DNA of 6,107 bases from an uncultured Lachnospiraceae bacterium. Lineage in GTDB: Bacteria > Bacillota > Clostridia > Lachnospirales > Lachnospiraceae. The stretch's first letter is position 1; every line of letters starts with the position of its first letter. Below, in pieces: positions 1 to 5,969 of this stretch. A program made the translations under genes and the position numbers. The DNA is taken from contig CATXUX010000069.1 in the NCBI GenBank assembly GCA_958402795.1, forward strand, positions 1-6,107. The letters run 5' to 3'. The notes under the pieces are model-generated. The model was not told the DNA's origin, ran no database searches, and saw nothing but the letters and a program-made list of their open reading frames with translations.

Positions 1-53
1 GCCAAAACTGCTTTTTCGTTTACCCCATCATCGATTCTAACCTAAAGAATTTG

Positions 54-197
54 TCAGTGTGTTTGGCTATAATTATACATTACCACCAAAGGAAACACAA
101 GCAGGTGTTCCATTGGAAATATAAGCTGTTGTATTGTTGTATTTACCGATAATGAGAAACATAGGTTTATGAGAATTATATTGTTTGTTTCTGTCAT
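54..197 (-). other. Possible 47-residue small ORF overlapping the rlmH stop
   Basis: An ATG at 197-195 overlaps the rlmH stop codon as ATGA, and the frame runs to a TGA at 56-54, giving 47 residues. The product begins MTETNNIILINL and is rich in Leu, Ile, Val and Phe in its middle, so it could be a small membrane peptide. No good ribosome binding site is visible; the nearest purine run (GGAAAG) lies about 11 bases upstream, inside rlmH. A competing minus frame is also open over the same DNA, ending at 73 with the residues SNGTPACVSFGGNV, and its codon choice looks at least as natural. I recognise neither product. An imperfect hairpin (86-116: arms CCAA/TTGG, GG/CC and AACAC/GTGTT) sits inside and lacks a downstream T run, so it is not a clear rlmH terminator. 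This may be a degraded gene end or chance. Confidence 0.15.
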
Positions 198-673
198 TTG
201 TGGTAGGGTTCTTTCCGGATGATACGGTAACTTCGGTAGATCTGCTCCAGCAGGATTACCCGCATAAGCTGATGGGGAAATGTCATTTTGGAAAAGCTCA
301 GTGCGAAATCTGACTTTTTCAGAACTTCTTCCCCCAGTCCGATCGAACCTCCGATAATGAATATGATATGGCTTGTTCCCTGGACTCCAAGTTGATCTAT
401 CTTATCTGCGAGCTGTTCCGACGAAAGCTGTTTTCCATTGATCTCCAGCGTGATCACATATGCATCTTCACGCACATACCGCAGGATGCGTTCCGCCTCT
501 TTTGCCCGGATCATCTCTTCTTCTGCGGCACTCGCATCATCGATCGTTTTTTCATCTGCAACCTCGACGATCTCCAGTTTGCAGTACCGTGAGAGTCTCT
601 TGGTGTATTCCGCAACTGCATCCCTCAGATACTTCTCTTTGATTTTCCCCACTGTAATGACTGTGATTTTCAT
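194..673 (-). CDS. rlmH: 23S rRNA (pseudouridine-1915-N3)-methyltransferase RlmH
   Basis: RlmH is a cytoplasmic SPOUT-family (alpha/beta-knot) enzyme. It uses S-adenosylmethionine to methylate N3 of pseudouridine 1915 in helix 69 of 23S rRNA, on the assembled ribosome. At 159 residues the protein has the usual family length (about 155-160). It starts MKITVITVGKIKEKY, typical of the family. The SAM-binding knot is marked by IIFIIGGSIGLG (about residues 103-114), then LSFSKMTFPHQL (125-136), LLEQIYRSYRI (141-151) and the characteristic C-terminal EPYHK. The ATG at 673-671 has only a weak upstream CAGG (684-681), but it gives the conserved N-terminus, so the start is sound. A terminator separates the gene from nfnB, so it is probably transcribed on its own; I could not find a convincing promoter in the 50 bases upstream. 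This is a housekeeping gene, often found as a single copy beside unrelated genes. The family call is very secure. Confidence 0.97.
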   Translation of the reverse strand: MKITVITVGKIKEKYLRDAVAEYTKRLSRYCKLEIVEVADEKTIDDASAAEEEMIRAKEAERILRYVREDAYVITLEINGKQLSSEQLADKIDQLGVQGTSHIIFIIGGSIGLGEEVLKKSDFALSFSKMTFPHQLMRVILLEQIYRSYRIIRKEPYHK

Positions 674-724
674 ATGTTAACCTGCTCTTCCGGTAAATCT
701 TTTCCACTTTGTCTGTACAATCGT

Positions 725-770
725 TAAAAAAAGAAACACACCGAACGGTATCTGTCAGCGTGTTTCTTTT
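725..770 (-). terminator. Rho-independent terminator after nfnB
   Basis: An 11-bp perfect stem pairs 729-739 with 760-770 (AAAAGAAACAC with GTGTTTCTTTT). Within the enclosed 20 bases, ACCG-AA-CGGT (740-749) could form a small extra hairpin. On the minus strand the hairpin runs straight into seven T residues (complement of A726-732). It lies 13 bases beyond the nfnB stop and ends the nfnAB transcript before rlmH. Confidence 0.88.
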
Positions 771-782
771 CTCACCTGCCTC

Positions 783-2171
783 TTATTTATCTTTCAGATA
801 TTCATCGATTCCTTTTGCCGCGGCTTTTCCTGCGCCCATCGCAAGGATTACGGTTGCTGCGCCTGTCACGGCGTCGCCGCCTGCGTAAACGCCCTCTTTG
901 GAGGTCTGTCCGTTCGACTCATCTGCAACGATACATTTCCAGCGGTTTGTCTCCAGTCCTTCTGTCGTAGAGGAGATCAGCGGGTTCGGAGAAGTTCCGA
1001 GTGACATGATCACCGTATCCACGTCAATTGTATATTCAGAACCCGGAATTTCCACCGGACGTCTTCTTCCGGAAGCATCCGGCTCACCAAGTTCCATCTT
1101 GATTACGGTCATACCTGTGACATTTCCCTTATCATCTACCAAGATTTCCTTTGGATTTGTCAGCAGATCAAAAATGATTCCTTCTTCTTTTGCGTGATGT
1201 ACTTCTTCCACACGGGCAGGAAGTTCTTCCTCGCTCCGGCGGTATACGATATGTACCTCCGCGCCAAGACGAAGAGCTGTTCTCGCTGCATCCATCGCCA
1301 CGTTTCCGCCGCCGACAACTGCAACTTTATGGCCTGCCGAGATCGGGGTGTCATATTCGTCGCGGAACGCTTTCATCAGGTTGCTTCTCGTCAGATATTC
1401 GTTTGCAGAGAATACACCGTTCGCATTCTCACCCGGAATGCCCATGAACTTCGGAAGTCCTGCGCCTGAACCGATAAATACAGCCTCGAAGCCTTCCTCC
1501 TCGATCAACTGGTCGATCGTTGTGGATTTGCCGATCACAACGTTTGTCTCAAACTTCACGCCGAGTTCTTTTACTTTTTCGATCTCTTTTGCAACGACCT
1601 TCTGCTTCGGAAGACGGAATTCCGGAATTCCGTATACGAGTACGCCGCCCAGTTCATGAAGCGCTTCAAATACGGTTACTTCATATCCGAGTTTCGCAAG
1701 GTCTCCCGCGCAGGTCAGTCCGGACGGACCGGAACCGATCACAGCAACCTTATGTCCGTTTGTCGTCTCTGCGCCAACCGGCTTAATATCATGCTCCAGT
1801 GCATAATCTGCAACAAAACGTTCCAGTTTACCGATGGAAACCGGCTCGCCCTTGATGCCGCGAATACATTTTCCCTCGCACTGTGACTCCTGCGGACATA
1901 CACGGCCGCAGATCGCCGGAAGTGCGGAGGACTGTCCGATGATCTTGTATGCTTCTTCGATATTTCCCTCTTTTACTTCATGGATAAAGCCGGGGATGTT
2001 AATCGAAACCGGGCATCCCTGGATACATTTTGCATTCTTGCAGTTGATACATCTGCCTGCTTCTTCCATTGCCTCTTCCTGATTGTAACCAAGGCAAACC
2101 TCTTCAAAATTCGTTGCACGTACCTTTGAATCCTGCTCTCTGACAGGAACTTTCTTTAATACATCTGCCAT
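783..2171 (-). CDS. nfnB: NfnB: large subunit of NADH-dependent reduced ferredoxin:NADP+ oxidoreductase (GltA-like flavoprotein)
   Basis: This is the 462-residue large subunit of the electron-bifurcating transhydrogenase NfnAB, a soluble cytoplasmic complex. It reversibly couples NADH plus two reduced ferredoxins to the reduction of two NADP+. An N-terminal iron-sulfur region carries Cys41, 44, 49 and 53, then Cys88, 92, 98 and 102 with Glu95 between, enough for two [4Fe-4S] clusters. Family knowledge says one cluster has a Glu ligand; Glu95 is my candidate. An FAD-binding fold follows with GSGPSG (146-151). An NADPH-binding fold has GGGNVAMDAAR (287-297) and VYRR (309-312). The C-terminal FAD-contact motif is GVYAGGDAVTGAATVILAMGAG (about 427-448). 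Such proteins are often annotated as glutamate synthase small subunit (GltA/GltD). Pairing with nfnA, TAATG overlap and absence of a glutamate synthase large subunit favour NfnB. A strong GGAGGTGA site six bases before the ATG supports the start. Confidence 0.93.
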   Translation of the reverse strand: MADVLKKVPVREQDSKVRATNFEEVCLGYNQEEAMEEAGRCINCKNAKCIQGCPVSINIPGFIHEVKEGNIEEAYKIIGQSSALPAICGRVCPQESQCEGKCIRGIKGEPVSIGKLERFVADYALEHDIKPVGAETTNGHKVAVIGSGPSGLTCAGDLAKLGYEVTVFEALHELGGVLVYGIPEFRLPKQKVVAKEIEKVKELGVKFETNVVIGKSTTIDQLIEEEGFEAVFIGSGAGLPKFMGIPGENANGVFSANEYLTRSNLMKAFRDEYDTPISAGHKVAVVGGGNVAMDAARTALRLGAEVHIVYRRSEEELPARVEEVHHAKEEGIIFDLLTNPKEILVDDKGNVTGMTVIKMELGEPDASGRRRPVEIPGSEYTIDVDTVIMSLGTSPNPLISSTTEGLETNRWKCIVADESNGQTSKEGVYAGGDAVTGAATVILAMGAGKAAAKGIDEYLKDK

Positions 2172-3061
2172 TAGTTGTCACCTCCGCAATATCCGCAGCC
2201 GCCGTGATGTGTATCGCCTTCCTGCAGCTTTAACATCGCACGGCCTTCTTCTGTCTTGTACATCTGACTTCTCTTCATCGCCTGATCGAAGTCAACCAGA
2301 TGTCCGTCGAACTCCGGTCCGTCCACGCAGGCAAACTTCACTTCATCGCCAACCTGCAGACGGCACGCGCCGCACATGCCGGTTCCGTCTACCATGATCG
2401 GGTTCATGCTGACGATCGTCGGGATATCCAGCTTCTTGGTCAGCAGACAGACGAACTTCATCATGATCATCGGTCCGATCGCGATACAAGTATCGTAAGT
2501 TTTTCCTTCATTTTGTACAAGTGATTCCAGAGTAGCCGTAACCATACCGGAGCGGCCGTATGAACCGTCATCAGTCGTCACATACAGATTACCTGCGACC
2601 GCTTCCAGTTCCTTTTCCAGAATAACCATATCTTTTGTCTTTGCTCCCAGAATGACATCTGCGTCAACGCCGTGCTCATGCAGCCATTTCACCTGCGGAT
2701 ATACCGGAGCCGCTCCGACGCCGCCCGCAACAAATACGATCTTTTTCTTCTTCAGCTCTTCGATGTCTTCATTTACCAATTCCGATGCGCAGCCAAGCGG
2801 TCCTACAAAATCGCGGAAGCTGTCGCCGGCTTTCATATCCGCCATCTTCGTCGTAGAAGCCCCCACTTCCTGCACAACGATCGTGATCGTTCCGGCTTCG
2901 CGGTCGTAGTCACAGATCGTAAGCGGAATTCTCTCGCCCTTCTCATCCATTTTCACAATGACGAACTGTCCCGGCTGGCAGTGCTTTGCCACGCGCGGCG
3001 CAAGTACATCCATCAGAAAAATCTTATCGGCCAGTTTTTCTGCTTTTAAAATTTTATACAT
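2171..3061 (-). CDS. nfnA: NfnA: small FAD/[2Fe-2S] subunit of NADH-dependent reduced ferredoxin:NADP+ oxidoreductase
   Basis: This 296-residue protein belongs to the ferredoxin-reductase-like family that includes PyrK and sulfide-dehydrogenase subunits. In NfnAB it binds NADH, and its FAD is the bifurcating or confurcating flavin. A flavin-binding beta barrel carries RIPLTI (44-49). An NAD-binding fold begins at VFVAGGVGAAPVYPQ (109-123), with IAIGPMIMM (193-201) later. A [2Fe-2S] site is formed by Cys230, Cys233 and Cys245, preceded by Asp225 in VDGTGMCGAC; an Asp plus three Cys matches what is known for Nfn small subunits. The protein ends in an extra GGCGYCGGDN tail with Cys289 and Cys292, whose last codons double as the nfnB ribosome binding site. 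The ATG at 3061 has a strong AAGGAGGA (3074-3067). On sequence alone a PyrK or sulfide dehydrogenase role is possible, but adjacent nfnB and no nearby pyrD make NfnA the best call. Confidence 0.93.
   Translation of the reverse strand: MYKILKAEKLADKIFLMDVLAPRVAKHCQPGQFVIVKMDEKGERIPLTICDYDREAGTITIVVQEVGASTTKMADMKAGDSFRDFVGPLGCASELVNEDIEELKKKKIVFVAGGVGAAPVYPQVKWLHEHGVDADVILGAKTKDMVILEKELEAVAGNLYVTTDDGSYGRSGMVTATLESLVQNEGKTYDTCIAIGPMIMMKFVCLLTKKLDIPTIVSMNPIMVDGTGMCGACRLQVGDEVKFACVDGPEFDGHLVDFDQAMKRSQMYKTEEGRAMLKLQEGDTHHGGCGYCGGDN
2178..2185 (-). promoter_or_regulatory. nfnB ribosome binding site inside the nfnA 3' end
   Basis: GGAGGTGA lies six bases before the nfnB ATG and is formed by the last nfnA codons (GGA GGT GAC, encoding Gly-Gly-Asp). 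The nfnA TAA shares one base with the nfnB ATG (TAATG). This arrangement favours coupled translation and a 1:1 subunit ratio, and it fixes the nfnB start. Confidence 0.85.
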
Positions 3062-3101
3062 GATTATCCTCCTTGTAACGTAGATAAAATACCCTTTCCT
3101 A

Positions 3102-3130
3102 ATAATACGCTATCTTTCCGGTCTTGACAA
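3102..3130 (-). promoter_or_regulatory. Strong sigma-A-type promoter for nfnAB
   Basis: On the minus strand, TTGTCA (-35, 3130-3125; 5 of 6 to consensus) is followed after exactly 17 bases by TATTAT (-10, 3107-3102; 5 of 6). Transcription should start near 3095, giving a leader of about 34 bases that contains the nfnA ribosome binding site. It sits downstream of the dehydrogenase terminator, so nfnAB has its own promoter. Confidence 0.8.
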
Positions 3131-3145
3131 GTATTGATTTCATAA

Positions 3146-3163
3146 AAGTTAATTTTTTAACTA
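3146..3163. promoter_or_regulatory. Rex-like operator upstream of the nfnAB promoter
   Basis: AAGTTAATTTTTTAACTA contains the perfect inverted repeat AGTTAA-TTTT-TTAACT. It keeps all ten core bases (GTTAA-N4-TTAAC) of the clostridial Rex operator TTGTTAA-N4-TTAACAA, differing only at the outer positions. It spans roughly -51 to -68 relative to the predicted nfnAB start, upstream of the -35, which is unusual for a simple repressor site. The A/T-rich block could instead be a distal UP element, so the assignment is an inference. Confidence 0.5.
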
Positions 3164-3183
3164 CGCTTTTTTTCGTTTTTGAC

Positions 3184-3221
3184 TTTAAAAAGAGAGCGGA
3201 TACATTTGCATCTGCCCTCTT
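3184..3221 (-). terminator. Rho-independent terminator after the iron alcohol dehydrogenase
   Basis: Positions 3190-3203 pair with 3208-3221 around a four-base loop. On the minus-strand RNA this gives 11 Watson-Crick pairs, two G-U wobbles and one C-A mismatch. A T-rich run on the minus strand (complement of TTTAAAAA, 3184-3191) follows and partly overlaps the base of the stem. The hairpin lies about 34 bases past the dehydrogenase stop and separates it from nfnAB. Confidence 0.8.
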
Positions 3222-3254
3222 AATTGCCGCATAAACGATATATTCTGTAATCGC

Positions 3255-4436
3255 TTAGAAATCAACCTCTGTTCCGTAATATGTACAGGTCAGAAGTTTT
3301 GCCATTGCCGCCGGATCGATTGCACGCGGGTTGGAACCTGTACATGCATCTCCTACCGCCAGTTCCGCGATCTTGTCTACTTTCTCCTTGAATTCTGCCT
3401 CGTCGATGCCGAATTCTTTCAGTGTATGCGGAATGTTCAGCTTGTCGTTGAATTCATCGATTTTCGCGCACAGGCTGTTGATCAGCGCCTGCTGTGCATT
3501 TCCTTCCAGACCCATTCTGCGTGCGATCTCCGCGTAACGCGCAGCAGCTACCGGATCCTTTGCGTTGTATTTGATAACATAAGGAAGATAAATCGCATTT
3601 GCACATCCATGCGGAATATGTCCTGTGGAGAATGCTGCTCCTGTCTTGTGCGCCATGGAATGTACGATACCAAGCAGTGCATTTGAGAATGCCATTCCTG
3701 CAAGGCACTGTGCATAGTGCATCTGCTCTCTTGCAACCATGTCTCCATTGTAAGACGCCGGCAGATATTCCAGAACCATCTCGATCGCCTGCAGTGCAAG
3801 CGGATCCGTGAATGGTCCGTTCAGTGTAGACACATATGCCTCGATCGCATGTGTCAGAGCATCCATACCTGTGTATGCAACCTGTTTTACCGGAAGTCCG
3901 GTTACCAGATCCGGATCAACGATCGCAACATCCGGAGTAATGTTGAAGTCCGCCAGAGGATACTTTACGCCTGTGCTGTAGTCTGTGATTACGGAAAATG
4001 CTGTTACCTCTGTTGCTGTTCCTGATGTGGACGGAATTGCACAGAATTTTGCTTTCTGACGTAATTCCGGGAAGCTGAACGGTGTGATCAGATCTTCAAA
4101 AGTAACGTCCGGGTACTCATAAAACGCCCACATTGCCTTTGCTGCATCGATCGGAGAACCGCCGCCCATGGAAACGATCCAGTCCGGTTCGAATTTACGC
4201 ATTGCCTCTGCGCCCTTCATAACAGTCTCTACGGACGGATCCGGCTCAACACCCTCGAACAGTTCTACTTCCATTCCAGCTTCTTTCAGATAGTTTACTG
4301 CTCTGTCAAGAAATCCCTGTCTTTTCATGGAACCGCCGCCGACTACGAGGATTGCTTTCTTTCCCTTCAGGTTCTTCAGTTCTTCAAGACATCCTTTTCC
4401 ATGATAAATGTCTCTTGGTAATGTAAATCTGCTCAT
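3255..4436 (-). CDS. Iron-containing alcohol dehydrogenase, probably NADP(H)-preferring
   Basis: This 393-residue cytoplasmic oxidoreductase is a group III (iron-dependent) alcohol dehydrogenase. It interconverts an alcohol and its aldehyde or ketone with a nicotinamide cofactor, most likely as a fermentative aldehyde reductase. The N-terminal cofactor domain has VVGGGSMKRQG (31-41) and SMGGGSPIDAAK (89-100). The all-helical C-terminal domain supplies the metal ligands Asp192, His196, His259 and His273. Their spacings (+4, +63, +14) match my recollection of the E. coli FucO site, and His263 occupies the conserved second-sphere His. The family's NPR motif appears near 369-371. The GGGS at 33-36 resembles YqhD-type NADPH-binding loops rather than the Asp-containing loop of NAD-specific FucO, so I infer NADP(H) preference. 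The substrate (butanol, propanediol, ethanol or another) cannot be set from sequence. The ATG at 4436 follows AAGGAG (4451-4446). The gene has its own promoter with two Rex-like sites. Confidence 0.93.
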   Translation of the reverse strand: MSRFTLPRDIYHGKGCLEELKNLKGKKAILVVGGGSMKRQGFLDRAVNYLKEAGMEVELFEGVEPDPSVETVMKGAEAMRKFEPDWIVSMGGGSPIDAAKAMWAFYEYPDVTFEDLITPFSFPELRQKAKFCAIPSTSGTATEVTAFSVITDYSTGVKYPLADFNITPDVAIVDPDLVTGLPVKQVAYTGMDALTHAIEAYVSTLNGPFTDPLALQAIEMVLEYLPASYNGDMVAREQMHYAQCLAGMAFSNALLGIVHSMAHKTGAAFSTGHIPHGCANAIYLPYVIKYNAKDPVAAARYAEIARRMGLEGNAQQALINSLCAKIDEFNDKLNIPHTLKEFGIDEAEFKEKVDKIAELAVGDACTGSNPRAIDPAAMAKLLTCTYYGTEVDF

Positions 4437-4460
4437 TTGTCACATCTCCTTACGTTTGTT

Positions 4461-4478
4461 TTGTTATTTTTTTAACGG
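4461..4478. promoter_or_regulatory. Rex-like operator 2, overlapping the dehydrogenase transcription start
   Basis: TTGTTATTTTTTTAACGG matches the clostridial Rex consensus TTGTTAA-N4-TTAACAA at 11 of 14 fixed positions, with the dyad GTTA-N6-TAAC correctly centred. It covers the predicted start site (about 4476) and early leader, a classic repressor position. The run of T residues makes it the weaker of the pair. Confidence 0.4.
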
Positions 4479-4482
4479 TTAC

Positions 4483-4511
4483 ATTATAACACTGTTAATC
4501 TTTTGACACAA
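4483..4511 (-). promoter_or_regulatory. Promoter of the iron alcohol dehydrogenase gene
   Basis: On the minus strand a perfect TATAAT (-10, 4488-4483) carries an extended TGT just upstream (4491-4489). TTGTGT (-35, 4511-4506; a weak match) lies 17 bases further up. Transcription should begin near 4476, leaving a leader of about 40 bases. The strong extended -10 compensates for the poor -35. Rex-like sites overlap both ends. Confidence 0.75.
4492..4509. promoter_or_regulatory. Rex-like operator 1, overlapping the dehydrogenase -35 region
   Basis: CTGTTAATCTTTTGACAC contains TGTTAA-N4-TTGACA, matching the clostridial Rex operator TTGTTAA-N4-TTAACAA at 11 of 14 fixed positions, with one break in the inner dyad. 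It occupies about -16 to -33, across the promoter spacer and part of the -35, so a bound dimer would block RNA polymerase. Rex family repressors leave DNA when NADH is high and commonly control alcohol dehydrogenase genes in clostridia. Confidence 0.55.
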
Positions 4512-4545
4512 GGAATTTAAGCATTTTTTTGCCAAAAAACTGCAC

Positions 4546-4582
4546 AAAAAAATCATGGCATTTTTGTACAAAAACGCCATGA
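4546..4582 (-). terminator. Rho-independent terminator after the zinc-ribbon/TPR gene
   Basis: TCATGGC (4553-4559) pairs with GCCATGA (4576-4582), and the interior TTTTTGTACAAAAA (4561-4574) is itself a perfect palindrome. One A-C mismatch separates the two parts. On the minus strand the hairpin leads, after one A, into seven T residues. On the plus strand C plus five T residues follow, so it could work in both directions. It lies 46 bases beyond the stop and insulates the dehydrogenase promoter. Confidence 0.87.
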
Positions 4583-4628
4583 CTTTTTACAGCCTCAAAC
4601 GGACAAATTGTCTTTGTTTTTAACATCA

Positions 4629-5915
4629 TCAGTATTGCAGCACATAATTTCGTTTCGTAACCTGAGACGCTTTTCCGCTGCTGTTGCTGACCAGAATTGC
4701 GCTGAAGATCGTCTGCCCTTCCGGCATGTCGATCGGTCCCGTATACTGGGCTGACGCTGTTGACGGCGTAGTCCCGTCCGTCGTATAGTACGCCGTGTAT
4801 CCGTCCGGCACATTGATCGTGATCTGTGTCGCCGTATCGTACTGCCCGGTCGACGGCGTCACTGCCGGCGCGTCTATTGCCGGAATCTCTACCGTATAGG
4901 TCCGGGTTGCCACGAGACTCGGCACCCCTTTTTCATTGATGCAGATTGCTTTGACGACGACAGTTCCCTCTTTCAGGAGGATCGGTTCTGTATATTTTGT
5001 GCTGGACTGGGTCGGCTCGGAGCCGTCTGTCGTATAATAAATATCTCCTTCGGCAGTCAGGGTCACCTCTTGTTCCAGCGAATACGTTCCTTCTTCCAGA
5101 CTGAATACCGGCATATCAGACACATACTCGGATACCTGATCCAGTACGGACTGACTGCACCCATCCAGTATGGCCGCGATCTGATCCGCCTGATCCGTGT
5201 TGATATAAAATTTGATCGCAGCTTCATACAGATCCGCATTTTCCGGCTGGGAATCAATCGCGCTTAAATAGACACGTTCTGCCTGATCCAGATCGTCCTG
5301 CTGAATATATACTTCCGCCAGTCCGGTATAAGCGTCCGTTTTATCCGGTGCCTTCGAGATCGCGCGGTTATAATAATTCTCTGCCGCGGAATAGTCTCCC
5401 GAAGCAAACGCGGATTCTGCTTTCTTTAAAATCCCGGCATAGGAGTTCTGATAAATCAGGTAGGCGGATACACCGACCGCCGCAACGATCAGAAGAAAGG
5501 TAAGGAGCACGTTTCTCCTTCTTCTTTTTGCAAGCTGTCGCTTCTTTTCCGCCTGTCTTTTTCTTCGCTCCCTCTCATCTGATCCGGGATCGGTGGTCCG
5601 CCTTACGGAACCGGTCTGTCTCATACGAGATGTAGTGTTTGAATTCACACGCCGCGCACGGATGCTGTCCAGCTCTGTCTGGCTCATTACACGGGTGGAA
5701 TTTCCGTACTCCCCCTGTTGTGTACGGTTCTGACGGTAACGGCGCATTTCGTCCGACTGAATCGGACGTGTCGCGTCTTTGACGTATTCTTTTACATCTC
5801 TGGTGATCACATCATCCAGAGGATTATAATCCGGCACCATCTGAACCTCTGTGCGGCAGTCCGGACAGATCAGCATCCCCTCCGGTATATCTGCGCCACA
5901 ATTTTTACATCTCAT
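4629..5915 (-). CDS. Membrane-anchored zinc-ribbon/TPR protein with two CHB_HEX_C-like domains
   Basis: This 428-residue protein has no assigned reaction. A zinc ribbon opens it: Cys3, Cys6, Cys17 and Cys20 (CKNCG and CPDC). A polar, probably disordered stretch (about 25-114) and a very basic block follow (RERRKRQAEKKRQLAKRRRRN, 115-135). A single membrane helix spans about 136-155. The positive-inside rule puts the zinc ribbon in the cytoplasm and the rest outside. TPR-like helical repeats follow (about 160-250; for example FASGDYSAAENYYNRAISKAP and ADLYEAAIKFY). Two tandem beta-sandwich repeats resemble the chitobiase/beta-hexosaminidase C-terminal domain: IYYTTDGSEPT (292-302) and AYYTTDGTTPS (375-385), each followed by a KYTEPI/QYTGPI-type segment. 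No catalytic domain is present, so a scaffold, cell-surface-binding or envelope-sensing role is plausible but unproven. The ATG has a perfect AGGAGGAG six bases upstream. It is a single-gene unit ended by its own terminator. Confidence 0.85.
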   Translation of the reverse strand: MRCKNCGADIPEGMLICPDCRTEVQMVPDYNPLDDVITRDVKEYVKDATRPIQSDEMRRYRQNRTQQGEYGNSTRVMSQTELDSIRARRVNSNTTSRMRQTGSVRRTTDPGSDERERRKRQAEKKRQLAKRRRRNVLLTFLLIVAAVGVSAYLIYQNSYAGILKKAESAFASGDYSAAENYYNRAISKAPDKTDAYTGLAEVYIQQDDLDQAERVYLSAIDSQPENADLYEAAIKFYINTDQADQIAAILDGCSQSVLDQVSEYVSDMPVFSLEEGTYSLEQEVTLTAEGDIYYTTDGSEPTQSSTKYTEPILLKEGTVVVKAICINEKGVPSLVATRTYTVEIPAIDAPAVTPSTGQYDTATQITINVPDGYTAYYTTDGTTPSTASAQYTGPIDMPEGQTIFSAILVSNSSGKASQVTKRNYVLQY

Positions 5916-5921
5916 GTAATA

Positions 5922-5929
5922 CTCCTCCT
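5922..5929 (-). promoter_or_regulatory. Ribosome binding site of the zinc-ribbon/TPR gene
   Basis: AGGAGGAG on the minus strand lies six bases before the ATG at 5915-5913 and fixes the start that yields the N-terminal zinc ribbon. I could not find a convincing promoter between this site and the structured block beginning near 5970. Confidence 0.85.
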
Positions 5930-5969
5930 GTTTTATCCCCTTATGTATTGCCGTTAAAATGCTGTTTAG

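Noticed and set aside
3..152. Plus-strand frame open from the window start to a TAA at 150-152
   Set aside because: It has no visible start or ribosome binding site, its translation (many Tyr, Cys, His, Lys) matches no family, and it lies in A/T-rich DNA where minus frames are also open.
674..728. Promoter for rlmH
   Set aside because: TTGTAC and nearby hexamers match the consensus poorly and no acceptable -10 lies at 16-18 bases.
898..1786. Several plus-strand open frames opposite nfnB
   Set aside because: All are antisense to the well-supported nfnB frame, overlap each other and show no recognisable domain.
783..2171. Reading the gene as the glutamate synthase small subunit
   Set aside because: The fold is shared, but there is no glutamate synthase large subunit here and the overlapping partner is an NfnA-type FAD/[2Fe-2S] protein.
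2672..3049. Plus-strand 125-residue open frame opposite nfnA
   Set aside because: It lies wholly antisense to a clearly conserved gene, has no family-like motifs, and is an expected shadow of nfnA codon use.
4521..4543. A/T-rich hairpin between the terminator and the dehydrogenase promoter
   Set aside because: The stem is six A-T pairs plus three pairs across a mismatch, too weak to call a second terminator or attenuator.
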